Assembly (NCBI GenBank): GCA_002007465.1
Contig: LNAC01000009.1
Coordinates: 2,342,846 to 2,406,845 of the forward strand
Length of the DNA: 64,000 nt
Source of the DNA: Ailurus styani
Taxonomy: Eukaryota > Chordata > Mammalia > Carnivora > Ailuridae
Direction of reading: 5' to 3'
Shown here: piece after piece, positions 1 to 11,331 of the stretch
Layout of the letters: each line of letters begins with the position of its first letter
Position numbering within the stretch: position 1 is the stretch's first letter
Made by a program: the position numbers and the translations under genes
Notes under the pieces: generated by a model
The model's input: the letters and a program-made list of their open reading frames with translations, nothing else
What the model was told of the DNA's origin: nothing
Databases searched by the model: none

Positions 1-455
1 GAGACTCTTAATCTCAGGATAACAAATCCTTTGGTTTTTTTTGTTTTTTTGTTTTTTTTTAAAGATTTTATTTATTCATTTGACACAGAGAGAGAGATTA
101 CAAGTAGGCAGAGAGGCAGGCAGAGAGAGAGGAGAGAGGAGGAAACAGGCTCCCTGCTGAGCAGAGAGCCCGATGTGGGCCTTGATCCCAGGACCCTGGG
201 ATCATGACCTGAGCTGAAGGCAGCGGCTTTAACCCACTGAGCCACCCAGGCGCCCAACAAATCCTTTGTTAAGGATTAACAAACTGAGGGCTGCTGGAAG
301 GGCGGCCAGGAGGCGGGGGAGGGATGGGGTGGCTGAGTGGGGGACATTGGGGAGGGTATGTGCTATGGTGAGTGCTGTGATTTGTGTAAGACTGATGATT
401 CACAGACCTGTACCCTGAAACAAATAATACATTATATATTAATAATAAAATAAAG
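1..455 (+). mobile_element. Carnivore L1 3' end, split by a SINE
   Basis: Bases 1-33 and 256-455 read as one carnivore L1 3' UTR: a purine-rich GGAGGCGGGGGAGGG tract, then GGACATTGGGGAGGGTATGT, then CCTGAAACAAATAATACATT and an A/T-rich tail. It is cut at the window's left edge. Confidence 0.75.
34..255 (-). mobile_element. Carnivore SINE, mustelid-type, intact
   Basis: Minus-oriented element from an oligo(T) start to GAGCCACCCAGGCGCCC, with the 'ATTACAAGTAGGCAGAG' middle. It is flanked by a perfect 13-bp target duplication AACAAATCCTTTG at 21-33 and 256-268, so it inserted into the L1 3' end. Confidence 0.93.
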
Positions 456-803
456 ATTCTAGGGCTGTCTACCAAAAAACTAAGTCTCAGGGTAGGAAAT
501 TATGAGGGGTCTTTCATTGTCTTCTTTGAGATTTTCTATATTTTTCAGCATTTTCCTCTTGTCATCAGGAACAAACAAGGGCCAAGTTTTTTAAGTCTGT
601 GTCACCCAAATTCCGGGTTAGTAGGACCGGCTGTCCTGGACAGGCTCAGGGCGGGGGCGGGGCGTCCCACCCCCCCCCCACACCTCCCGTTGACCCCGCC
701 TCCACTCTGGGCCCTAGCTCCCCACTCCTACATCCACCTTAGCCCCTCCTTACCTCTTCGCTCTCTGGGCCCACCCCTGGGCCTGGACTGACTGATCTTT
801 ACT

Positions 804-1032
804 GGTTTTGTTTTGTTTTGCTTTGCTTTTTAAGATTTTATTTATGTATTTGAGAGACAGTGTGTGAGTGCGCCAGATCAGGAGCAGGGCTGGAGGGGGG
901 GGGGAGTGGAGGGGGAAGCAGACTCCCCGCTGAGCACGAAGCCTGAGGCAGGGCTAGATTCCAGGACCCCGGAGATCCTGAGCCGAGCCAAAGGCAGATA
1001 GAAGCTCAACGGACTGAACCACCCAGGTGCCC
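804..1032 (-). mobile_element. Carnivore SINE
   Basis: Minus element with AAGATTTTATTTATGTATTTGA near its left end and ACCACCCAGGTGCCC at its right end. The 12-bp target duplication CTGATCTTTACT is at 792-803 and 1,033-1,044. Confidence 0.9.
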
Positions 1033-2159
1033 CTGATCTTTACTCTTTATTCTGGTTTCTGTCACCTGTACACATTCCCACCTCACCTCGGACCTGTGTC
1101 GGCCCCCACTGTGTGTGCAGAAGTTAGGGGGTGCAGTTGGACACTGACCACTCTGGATTTCAGTTTCATCTTCTGGAAAACGTCAGGGGGTAAGGATTGA
1201 GTTCCCAGGGTCTCCTAGGGGCCCGGAGGCCCAACTCTCACCTGACCCTCTCAGACCCCCACCCCACAGGGCCCTACCTTCTGGAGCTGCGAGGGACTCG
1301 GGGAGGCCATGAGGATGAGTCTCTGGGTTCTGCTGCTGGAGGCCGAAGCAGAGAAAGTACAAATTACGGTATGAAGTTCAAGTTTAGTTCCTAGTAGGGG
1401 TGGGGCTTAAACGTAGCTGGAGCCTAGGAGGCCCAGGAGGACTTAACCCTTGCCTACCCAGAGGAAACCCAATCCTAGCCCCCAACCCCGCTCCCCGAAG
1501 CACACACACCAGCCCGAACTGCCCCCCTCCCCATCCTTCTGTGCCTGGATGGGGCCCTTGCCTCTGGCCCAGCTCAATACCCTGTGTCCATCCCCCCAGT
1601 TAATCCAGGATTAACCCTTTCCAATCCCCTTCATGGATTTTAATGGCTCACTCCCAGTTGCTTTGCAGAAACCACCCCCTGCTGGCTGCTTACCAGGTGC
1701 CTAGAAATTGTATTCCACAGGTGTCAGTGCCAAGAAGCTGGGAGGCAGGAGGATCCCTGAGTCCCAGTCCAGGGACCATGACTCACTGTGACCTCTGATG
1801 AATGTCAGCCCCTCTGTTTCTTAGTATATGTACTGCTGAAGCAAGCACAAATGTCAGCCCGTCTCTGGATTTCGGGCATGGATTAGAAAGTCCCCAGGCC
1901 ACCAGCATCAACGTGGGGTGGGGGTGGGGGAACACAGGGTGGGCCTGGGGGCCTTGCACATCAGATGGGTCAGACTGGGGCAAGTGGCTTTGCATTCCAG
2001 AGGTGGAAAATGTCCTCAGAGAATTGCCTCGGCCCCTCCCAGCTCTGATCCCCTGGAAACTGTCAGTCTTGGGAGGATTAGGGAAAGATGGAAACTGTCA
2101 GCTTACAGCTCAGAGGAAGAGAGCAGATAAAGGGAAATCTTAGAGAGGGGAAGGGGCTA

Positions 2160-2278
2160 GGGGCACCCAGTTGGCTCAGTTGCAGGAGCATGTGACTCTT
2201 CATCTCTGGGTCCTGAGTTCAATCCCCACATTAGGTGCAGAGATTACTTAAATAAATAAACCTAAACAAAAACAAACG
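2160..2278 (+). mobile_element. Short carnivore SINE (old tRNA-Lys type)
   Basis: GGGGCACCCAGTTGGCTCAG start, tRNA-like body, GCAGAGATTACTTAAATAAA end. No pyrimidine-rich middle, the short subfamily form. Confidence 0.8.
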
Positions 2279-2847
2279 AGAAAGGAAGAAAGAAAGAGGA
2301 AGGGATACAGATGGAGATCTGGGTCTCCAGATCGAGGGAGGGAAAACCTGGTTCCTGTTTCCCCCCCACCCCCAGGCCCAAGATGTTGGGTGTCTCAAAT
2401 CCAGCTGGTACGGTGGACACCACCAGCCAGGATCGCAGCCACCAGCCCTGCTCCGCAGCTCATGGGGCCATTCTGTCTGTGGCTCCTGAAGACTGGCCAC
2501 TGGCCTTCCCCGAAATGACACTTTTCTGAATGGCGAAGGGACAGAATGTCTTGGGAGTGAGCTCGGGGACATGAGCTCAGCCTTCAGGAGCCTTGGCCCC
2601 AAGTCAAGTCGTGTTTTCTGGGCCACCGCACTGGGAGCGACTGCTTGGTCCCAATTGCTGAAGGCCAGGGAGAGGGGTGGCCAGGCTCCTGAGAATGGAG
2701 AAGAGGTTCTGAGGAGTTTGGCTGGGTAAGGAGGGCAGGCAGAAGGCAAACTATGCAGGAAATACAGTGAGACTCAGCTCACTTGAGGCAAGGCCCATTC
2801 CCAGCTGTCCTGGCCTCATCTGAGGCAGCTGCCCTATACAGGGATGC

Positions 2848-2899
2848 CAGGGGCACAACGAGTGTGTCAGGGGCACAACGAGTCAGGGGCACAACGAGT
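2848..2899 (+). repeat. Three-copy minisatellite, 16-bp unit
   Basis: CAGGGGCACAACGAGT occurs exactly at 2,848-2,863, 2,868-2,883 and 2,884-2,899. The first two copies are separated by GTGT. Confidence 0.9.
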
Positions 2900-3654
2900 G
2901 TGCCAGCAGCTCCCCTGGGAACCCCCACCGAAGGCTTGCAGTGGAGGCGTAGTGAGGCAGACTGGGTTTGAGTTCAGACCTGGGCCTTGTCGCCATCTGC
3001 GGTTTGGGGATAACCTCTCGGAAGGAGGAAGAGGAATGCTTGACTGCCAATAAAGGGCTTGGCGCAGGGCCCAGTCCTCACTGAAAGTGCCTATTAGCTG
3101 TTCACCCAAAGTTTGTTGGGGCTGTTCTGGGTGAAATGTGAGGGTATTTTTTAGTTTTGAACGTTCCCCGTTGTCCAAACTGCTGTTGTCATCATGGAAA
3201 GACTATGCCACTGAGGTTTGCAGTGGACAGCCCTGGGGGTTCCGGATGGGAGGAGGAGGGGCTGAGCCTCTGAGATTTGCTCATTCATTCATCCTGCTCA
3301 GGCTTAGGGAGGTGGGTTTGCACTGGCTTGTTTTGGTTTTTTTTCGGAAAGCTAACCAGCTCCAGGTCCAACACCCCTGCTCCTGGTGGCGGTGGGCAGC
3401 CCCAAGACTGGACGGGGGAGTGGGAGTTGGTGGGGGGCGGGGTACCAGGCCAGGCAGGAGGGTCTCAGCGGGGACTGGGCTTTCTTCTTCACCAAAAGCC
3501 CCTTGCCCCTGGGTCCCCAGGTCAGCCCAGTGCAAACCTCACTGGTCCAGGAGGAGGCTATCAGTCACTGGGCACCAAAAGCCAACTCCACTACCACGTA
3601 ATCATCAAGTAAGCCTCGGCACAATCCTGCAAGGTTGCCAATACTAGCCTGATG

Positions 3655-3720
3655 TTACAAACGAGGAAACTGTGGCCCCACATCAAATAAATGGCAGACC
3701 TATAATTTGAAGGCAGTTCT
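3655..3720 (-). repeat. MIR remnant
   Basis: ACGAGGAAACTGTGGCCCCACATC and ATGGCAGACC match the antisense MIR core. Confidence 0.6.
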
Positions 3721-4227
3721 GCCCGTCTCCCTGAGCCTCTGTCCTTGACCCCAGCACCTTCAGCAGGTTCCCAAAGGGGCTAGGAGCTGGCTCCCCCACA
3801 GTGACTCTCAGCCCCAGCTCTGCGGAGCGCCGGGGGAACGGCTGTTGGAAATTACAAGGGACCTATGAGCGCGCAGAGTAGAAATGCCCGTTGCACAGAT
3901 GGGGTTATGGAGGCCGTGGGAGGGAAGGGGTTGGCCCGGCTTCATACGGGGAGTAAGAGTGGGGACAAGGATGGAGACTGCTGGCTCCCATTCCAGTGTC
4001 CCCCTCCCCTGCCCGGCCCCCCCACCCATCAAAGCTCATGAAGGCCCAAACCCCAGGTAACCGTAGCAGGCTCTGTCCAGCCCACGCCCAGTAACGGCCT
4101 CCAAGGGGCAGTGCCCGTCAGTGGCCATTCAACAAGCCAGTCCACAGGGCCCAGCGGGACCCAGAGAGCCGAGGGAAGGGTCCCCCCCACAACACAGAGA
4201 CCTCCAAAGGCTACTTTCTGTTATAGA

Positions 4228-4233
4228 TTTATT
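4228..4233 (-). terminator. LRRC8A poly(A) signal AATAAA with GU-rich downstream element
   Basis: The minus strand reads AATAAA here, followed 30-45 nt downstream (4,183-4,198) by a GT-rich stretch, TGTGTTGTGGGGGG, typical of a cleavage-stimulation site. Cleavage is expected near 4,205-4,218. It is the first well-formed signal plus downstream element after the LRRC8A stop. Confidence 0.75.
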
Positions 4234-5126
4234 TGATATTTGAACGGAGTCCACAAGTTCAGACCCTCATGTAACGGATTGCTTCGTGGTCATCAAAGGC
4301 TAGTGTGCGTTATTTCTGAGGATTACATCCGCTGACGTGACGCAGAAAACACAAATGGACAGACAAATGGACATAATCATGAAGACGAGAGACGCTAAAA
4401 CGTGCCTTAGTGTCCAAGTGATCGATCTAAGGCGGGGAACCCTTCTAATGCAGGGACCCCCGTGGCTGATCTAAAGCGAGGTGGCTTCTTGCCACCAGGC
4501 GCCGAGAGGGCTGCATGTGTGCCTGGCGCCTGGGACAGAAACTGGAACCCAAACCCGGGGAGCCTGCCCCTCCCAGCGGCGACCTCCCCCTCCGTGACCC
4601 TGCCTCCAAGTGTCTCTTCGGGAGGACCAGGCGGTGACAGGGCTGATGTGAGCAGCTGAGGCTAGGGGTGGCACGGGGCAAACTCGTGACACAGGAGGTG
4701 GGAAAGCAGAGTCCGGGCGAGGCGGCTCCTCCTGGCTCCTTAACACTGTGACGAGGGATGGACGGGGGGATGGAGCACCGTTCAGCCGGGGATTAGCCAA
4801 CCCGAGTCTCCTCCCTTCTTGGCAGCTCCAGAACATTCCCTTTGGCCAACAGCCTCAGAAATGAGTGCCTGCCAAGACACATGGAGGAAAAAGAAAACAA
4901 GACACCAAAAACAAAACACCACAAAACAAAAACCCTGCCCGAGGAGAGGAGAGGAACAAACAGAACTCCTGGACCGAGGTCACACCAGACTCAAAGACAT
5001 CCTGCAGCCTGCACCCCCGGGGGGCGGGGGGGGTGGGGGGAGGAAACACAGGTCAGTGTCTTGCTGCTCTGCTCAAGGGAAGCTGCCGTCCTGCCCTGAG
5101 ACCCCAACTCACTGGCCTTCACTGTC

Positions 5127-5256
5127 TTTTTTTTTTTTTAGGTGGTTTTTTTTTTAGGGTTTTTTTTTTCTTTTTAATACCCAAACCATCAATTTTCAAA
5201 GCTTTAAAAAAAAAAGTTTGGTTTTCTTTTTCCTTTTTACGTAAAAAAAAAAAAAA
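5127..5256. repeat. Cluster of T and A homopolymers in the LRRC8A 3' UTR
   Basis: Five runs of 9-15 T or A within 130 bp: T-rich at 5,127-5,139, 5,147-5,155 and 5,160-5,169, A-rich at 5,205-5,214 and 5,242-5,256. In the mRNA these give U- and A-runs that can pair with each other. Confidence 0.85.
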
Positions 5257-5881
5257 ATCTAAAACTGATGAGACAAGCCCCAGGCCTGGCCCTTCCACCT
5301 GGTGGCCTGCCGTCCCCTGGGCCGCACTGCCAGAGCCCAGCCCAGCGCCACTGGGGCGACCGTGGCAGCGGGTTCCCCCTGGACCCCTCTGCTCAAGTCT
5401 GGGTGGTCCTACCGGTAGCATTGCCAAAACAGGAAAAGGGAGACTGCCCACCCTTCCGTACATACCCCGATCGGAGCGGAACTTTGTCGGGAATGTGTAA
5501 GTTATCCGGAGGGAGGGGGTGGGAAGTGGAGAGAAATAAATACCAAGAGCTACGTGGGCGTCCCCGGGGCCTCTGGCATCAGCCCAGCCTCTCAGGCAGA
5601 GACGGCCTCCAGGAGGGAGGCCCTGATTGTCCAGATACTGCGCTCTAAGACACAGGTCTCTGATCCCCCCCCCCCACAGGCGCCTGCCCTGGGGGGGCGT
5701 GAGTCTCAGAAGGAGGGGAGGGGCCAGCCCCTCAGGTACTGTCCCGCGGCCGCAGCCCCGCCGACCTGGAGCCCCAGGCTCCGGCCCCGGCTGAGGCGCA
5801 GCTGGCCGTCGTCCCTGGGTGTCTGGGTCCCCCGGCCCCGAGGCCTCCGCGGGGACCCGGGGCTCAGCCGTCCGCCGGCGC

Positions 5882-6157
5882 TCAGGCCTGCTCCTTGTCG
5901 GCCCGCCACAGCCGCTCCTTCACCTCGGGGGGCAGCGTGTTGAACAGGTCCTCCTCCACCACCAGGCCGCTGCGCTTGAGCAGCGGGCACTCGCCCAGCT
6001 CCACGGGCAGGCACTCCAGCCGGTTGCCCCGCAGCTCGATCTGGGTCAGGTTGGTGAGCTCGCCCACCCGCGAGGGCAGCGACTGCAGCACGTTGTTGCC
6101 CAGGTGCAGCGCCCTCAGCTTCCGGCACTGGAACAGCTCCGGGGGCAGCGCCTCGAT
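5882..6157 (-). CDS. LRRC8A: LRRC8A, last coding exon (residues 720-810)
   Basis: The acceptor CCCTTCCAG is followed by ATC GAG GCG CTG, continuing the leucine-rich repeat domain in phase 0 after R719. The exon encodes 91 residues and a TGA stop at 5,884-5,882. It contains the last repeats (SLPSRVGELTNLTQIEL, CLPVELGECPLLK) and the C-terminal cap ending RLWRADKEQA, which is characteristic of LRRC8A. The cytosolic repeat domain of LRRC8 proteins regulates gating and binds partners. The reading frame is intact, so the gene looks functional. The 5.2-kb intron upstream (6,158-11,331) is the only one that interrupts the coding sequence, matching the two-coding-exon layout of LRRC8A in other mammals as I know it. 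Confidence 0.96.
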   Translation of the reverse strand: MEALPPELFQCRKLRALHLGNNVLQSLPSRVGELTNLTQIELRGNRLECLPVELGECPLLKRSGLVVEEDLFNTLPPEVKERLWRADKEQA

Positions 6158-9100
6158 CTGGAAGGGCGGGAGCAGAGGCCGAAGTCAGGCGCGCAGCTCA
6201 GACCCGGGGCCTTGGCCGGGGCTCCTCCCCCCCGCCTCGCCCCTGCCCCTCTCCCCAGGCACCAGCAGCTCCTCCGGAGCCCATATCAGCTCCCAGCGCC
6301 CAGGCCGCAGCACCGTCTGGCCTAAGGCCCGGCTGACCTCCACCTGGATGCGAAGTCTCGGCTCTGTGGTCACTTCCTCCGGGGAGCCTTCCCTGCCCTC
6401 CTGGGTCACCTAGGGCACCCATGGCCCCCAGCGTCACCGATCCCTCTGCGGCGAAGCTGCTTGATCCCCTGTCGCTCCCCCGGACCAGGCTCTGGGAGGG
6501 CAGGGCTGGGGCTCCCTGGTTCCCTGCCGTCTCCCAGCGCTCGGTGGCCTAAGAAGCAGGTCACGCTGGCCAGTGACTATCAACTCTGCCCCCTCCTCCA
6601 CTGCCCAGGGCTCCTCAGGAGCCAGGTGGTGGGGCCTGCCTGGTTTAAGAACGAGGGATGAAAGAGCGGCATGCTGAGAAAACTGCTCACCCCAGCTGCT
6701 GAGACCTGCGGGGGCGGCTCCGATAGGGGCGGGGACCCCAGCCTGCCACTGTCCTGGGCCTCAGTCCCCTCGTCTGTCAAGTCACACCCTGATCAGGAGT
6801 GCAGGGAGCCCAGTATGGGTCACTCCCCTGCTGAGTTTGCAGAACAGGAAGGAGGGGCAACCCCCTCACGCAGCTTCCTCCCCAGCGGGCTCGCTCTGAG
6901 CACTGATACCATGACCTCGTTTGTCCGTCAGAACCCCCTGTAAGTGCTTCCCAGGGGGGGAACCATTTCACGGAGGAGGCCCTAAAGAAGCTAACGTGCC
7001 CAGAGGTTCGCAGCTGGAATGTAGGGGAGCCAAGCCTGAGCCAGGTTCAACAGCTCAGGCTCTGTCCACACCGCCGGTGGAGCAAGGGGCAAACGGTAGG
7101 GTCCGAGTGGGGCCCTGCTGCGTCTCTGGCCCACGGGAAAAGGTCCATAAATACAGCTTTCTCCCCTGCCCTTCTGCGAGGAGTCAGCTACAAGCCCGGG
7201 TTCTCACCGAACCCATCTGCCAGAACAGTCTCCTTCAGAAGGGCTGGGCAGGAGGGACCCCACTCCAACCCACGTGAGGATGATGGAGAGACTGTTTATA
7301 AGCCCTGGGAGGTGGCTCTGTCACAGTCCCCATTGTCCCGTTGAGACCGGCAGTGGCGGAGTGTCCAAGACTGCATGGCCACAAAGGTCAGGAGAGGATG
7401 TAAGCAAGCCTTGCTTCCTCTGATTCAGAGCCTGCTGAATTCCCATTCTGCCAAATATGGCGCTCACCAGCAAGGCCCTTCCCCTCCCTGGACCTCGGTG
7501 TCCCCCTGTAGAATGAGAGAGACGACGAGCAATGCCTCTTGCCTTCAATGCTCTGTGGCTGAGGGCCTTTGGGCAGACTTGGATCTTGGGTGACTTGTTG
7601 TTTGAAAAGAGACCCCTGACCCGGGCCTCCAAAAACAGACATCATTGTGACCAGTGGTCAGGGATGGAGCCAAGGCGGCCTCCAGGTGAGCAGGGCTGAA
7701 GGTCAGGGACACGAAGGTGAGAAGGCATGACGGGAAGTGGGCTCTGGCAGGACTGAGGGGCTTGAGCCTCCCAGAGAGCCCACTCCCTCGCCCCCAACAG
7801 TGGACCCCTCTCACGGCTCAGACAGGGGTCAGGGCAGCACAAAAGTCCTGGCCCAGTGAGTTCCACCACCGGGGTTCACGTGCAGAGCTCCCTCCCTAAA
7901 ACGCCCCCTCACCAGCACCCCCTCCCCCGGCCAGCGAGCCACCTCCAGGTCCCCCAGAGAGAGGAGAGGGTGCCCCAGCGGGTCGGCACCCCACTACAGT
8001 CACCCCCGGCCTTTGGACCTGGCCTCTTCCAGAGGTGGCGCTTGGCTGCTGAAGGCTTGGGGTCCTGTCCCGTCACCCCGATCCTGCCCTCTCCGCCCTC
8101 CCAGGGACCTCAATGGCTCCCCCATCAGCACTGAAGTAACCTCAGATTCACCTAGTCTTTGAACAAAGAGATGATGCTCCCAGAAGCCTCTGGGGCTGCT
8201 CCATCGCCCTCCCCCCATCCCGACAAACCACGTGGAAGAAAACGCTGTCAACCCTCAGCTGCGATCCAGCTTCTGCCCCTGTCCGCCCCTGAAACTATCT
8301 GGCCAGAGTCACCAACAGTCCCTCCCAATCCACTAGACCTGAATCCGTTCCTTCATCCAACTGTCCCCGCGCTGTGAGTCCACACACTCCTGCCTGGCCT
8401 CGCTCTTCTGCTTCGAGCCCAGAGGCTTGAGCCAGACTCCTCTCTCCCTCCTTCGTCTCCCCCCGTGATCTCCACCAGGACCCCTCTTCCTCTGGGAGCC
8501 CGGGCGCGGACAGGGAGGACTCGCTGAGCTTCAGGCTGACTCAACATGGTCCCTTGGGTGAACCGGGGGCCCCAGACACCCAACAGGGGACACACACTCT
8601 CCTCTCTGGAAACCAGTGACTCCTGCATCCTGTGTCAATGACCCGTCCTCCCAGGCAGCGAAGTGAGAAACCCCGAGTCACTCGGACCTCTTCCCCTCTC
8701 CCCGATCCGATGCAGCCCCATCCTGCTGATTCTCCCGCCGAAGCCTCTCCACGGGGCAGCCTCTGTCAGTCCAGGCTTCACGCCTCCCGATGGCCACACC
8801 GGGGTTTTCTGCCAGCTCTTGAGCTCTCTCATGCCCTCAAACATCTGCCCTCTCATTTCAGGAGCTCTCTCATCCCCACTCGTTTGCCCCACAAACCCCC
8901 CCCCCCACGCTGCAGCAAGAACGATCTCTCCCAATTATAAGTTAGCTCTTTTCTTCATCTACTCAGATAATTTGGTGAACATCTGCTGTGTGCCGGGCAC
9001 TGAACAAAAGAGCCAAGATCCACGTCACCAGAGGAGGGGAACAAAGAAGATCCAATGGAAACAAGTGGGAAGAACAGGACTCCTTCCAGCCCTGGCCTCA

Positions 9101-11331
9101 GGGGAAAGTCCAAATTCCAGGGGCTGCTCAGCTCACCGATCCTCCCCACACTCTCAGAACGCACTAGACTCTCCATTTCTTCTTCATCGGGCTAACTTCC
9201 CTTCGTCCTCAGGGCCGGGGGGAGATGTCCCTTCAGAACCTCCAGATGGACAGATAGGGGCTTTATTTGCCCCTGGGTCCCTAGCACCTTCCTCTACCCT
9301 GTGAGGGCTCGGAAAACATTTGCCAAATCAATGAAAGAATGAATAAGTGGATCTGTAGACAAATGAGCATCTTTCACGTCTGTTCGCTTGAGTTTACATC
9401 TGGGGAAGGGGAGCCGGGGGCCTGAGCCGGCTCCCACCCAGCCCTCCCCATCCACCTGCAGCCCCGGGGCAGGGGGGGGAGGCTCACAAAGGAGGAGAGG
9501 GGCTCCGGCTTAGAAGGATGGGCCTGACAAGACGAGCATCAGCCCAAGTGAACTTTTTCCCTACAAAGGCCTCGGGCTTTCCAGGGGCGGAGACAGGATG
9601 TGATTAAGCAGTGTGCTCAACAGGGCGTGCAGGGGGTCTCCTTCCTTCCTCGGACCGCGTGCCTGTCTCCAGCTCCTTTCCTGAGGGGTGACCTCAGGCG
9701 ACAGGTGTGATGTGACCTAACAGTCCCATTAGGGGTGAGGAGCTGGAGGTAGGGGACGGAACTGCAAGCCGGGTTGGACGCCTGATGGGCCCTCCAGCAG
9801 GAAGGAGGGCCCAGCAAGCCTGGGGGGGCCTGCACAGAGCCAGCGCAGGGCCGGCGGGCCGCAGGGACACAGGATGGGATTACGAAAGTTGGGGTCCTGA
9901 GGTGCCTGAGTCGGGCCCAACTCCAGGGGCAGCCTGGCCCCGACACTGTGCTCTGGGGGAAGCCCTTAAAGAAGCGGCTGCGGTCTGTCTGGTGCTCCCC
10001 ACAGGAGGCTTCCCCCCAGGAGTCCCATTTTCCTGATTCGTGGCCTATCTCAGGCCCTGGGGGCAGATGCTCCCATGTGAAGCAATCTGGGATCTGACCG
10101 TGGTCCTTGGACACTCACAGTCATAACCTGGGGGAGGAAGGTAGAGTCTGTGACTCTTCCTCTGATGTACGAAAGACTCGGGTTGGTTTGCAGGAAGAGA
10201 GGCTTAGGGAAGAGGGGAGGAGGACCCAGACCCTCCAACCTGAGTGTCCCCAGAGAAAGTGTGTCCTTTCCCGGGGTGGGGGGAGGGGGCATTCCAGGGC
10301 CCGCCTGGCCCTGCGTCTGAGGCTGCTGGAGGGAGCTCCTGTCGGGAGCATGGTGCCCGCACAACACCCCGCACAACACCCCGCACAACGTGGGCAGCTT
10401 CGCACCACTGGCTGCCGGGGAGGGAGGCGCAGAGGTGGTGTTGGAACCAGGTCTCCACAGTCCCCACCCCGGGCTTCGGGCTCCCACCATCACCTGCCTC
10501 ACTGTGTCTCCACCCTGGAGGTAGGAAACGGGAACAGGTCACCCTTCCCGCAGGTCCCCAGCAGGGGTGGGCAGGGGGTGGCCCTTCAGCGGCTGCGGCT
10601 TTATTAGCACCACAGGGGCCAGACCACAAAGCCACAGGAGCACCCCGCCCTCAACCCCACCCGCCTGCCTCTGAGAAGGGGGCCGTGGGGCTGGAGGGGG
10701 TTCCCTAGCCAGGCGAGGGGCTGGTACACAGGGCTACCAACAGTTTCCTGGGCGTCTCCGGGGCGTGGCCTCCCATACCGCCGGCCTGAGAGGGTTTGCA
10801 CAGTTTCCTCTCCAGAAAGGCGGGTGGTGACAAGCAGAGGGGGAAGGGTGTGAGCAGGGGCCAAGAGCTGCAGGGACCACCCGGCTCGGCCTCGGGGACA
10901 GTTTCTGTCCCCCTGTGGGACCAGATGGGCCCCTCAGCTCCCGATGTGGTCTAGAACAGGCTCCACGCTAAGTCCCGCCTCCCACAACCCAGCCCGTGGA
11001 CCTCTTGTCCCTGCATGTCCCTGCCTACGAGAAACCCGGCCCAGGTCACCGCGAGGGCTGGGGGGGACGGACCACCATCCCTCCCAGCAGGAGGACTCTG
11101 CAACATCCTATGACAGAGACAGGGCCCCCCAGCCCAGAGATCCCGAGTCAGCAGGTCCAGGGGAGGGGAGGGAGGAGGACGGCTGGGAAATGTGTCAACC
11201 AGCCCCTCCCGGGTGGTTCTGGGAAGCACCAAGCCGGGGGCGTCTGACTGTCCCAACCACCCCGAGACGCGGCGCCTCCGGAGCAAACGCCCCCCACGCC
11301 CGCCCCCGGGAGCTGCAGCCGGGCCACTCAC
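6158..11331 (-). other. LRRC8A intron between the two coding exons
   Basis: A 5.2-kb GC-rich intron with consensus GT/AG ends. No carnivore SINE is visible, in contrast to the rest of the window. Faint L2-like sequence is seen near 8,950-9,350 (AATGAAAGAATGAATAAG at its end). A 12-bp tandem repeat lies at 10,356-10,389. I see no other exon or RNA gene in it. Confidence 0.7.
10356..10389 (+). repeat. 12-bp tandem repeat
   Basis: CCCGCACAACAC is repeated about 2.8 times without mismatch, inside the LRRC8A coding-region intron. Confidence 0.9.

Larger units (their letters stand above)
456..4200. other. Intergenic region downstream of LRRC8A
   Basis: No supported gene. It holds two SINEs, a MIR remnant (3,655-3,720), a short minisatellite (2,848-2,899) and otherwise unique GC-rich sequence. 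In human, PHYHD1 follows LRRC8A in the same direction within a few kb. I could not find its first coding exon on the minus strand here. Confidence 0.5.
4210..5881 (-). other. LRRC8A: LRRC8A 3' untranslated region
   Basis: About 1.67 kb lie between the stop codon and the poly(A) signal. There is no carnivore SINE in the stretch, unlike most intronic DNA here, which suggests constraint. It has a cluster of T and A homopolymers at 5,127-5,256 and G- and C-rich tracts at 5,020-5,040 and 5,666-5,678. The length is consistent with the long 3' UTR of mammalian LRRC8A. The 3' end is inferred from the signal; no transcript evidence is available. Confidence 0.8.

Noticed and set aside
4471..4836. Minus-strand frame of about 121 codons in the LRRC8A 3' UTR
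   Set aside because: Proline/serine/arginine-rich translation typical of GC-rich non-coding DNA, with no family resemblance, inside a UTR defined by the stop and the poly(A) signal.
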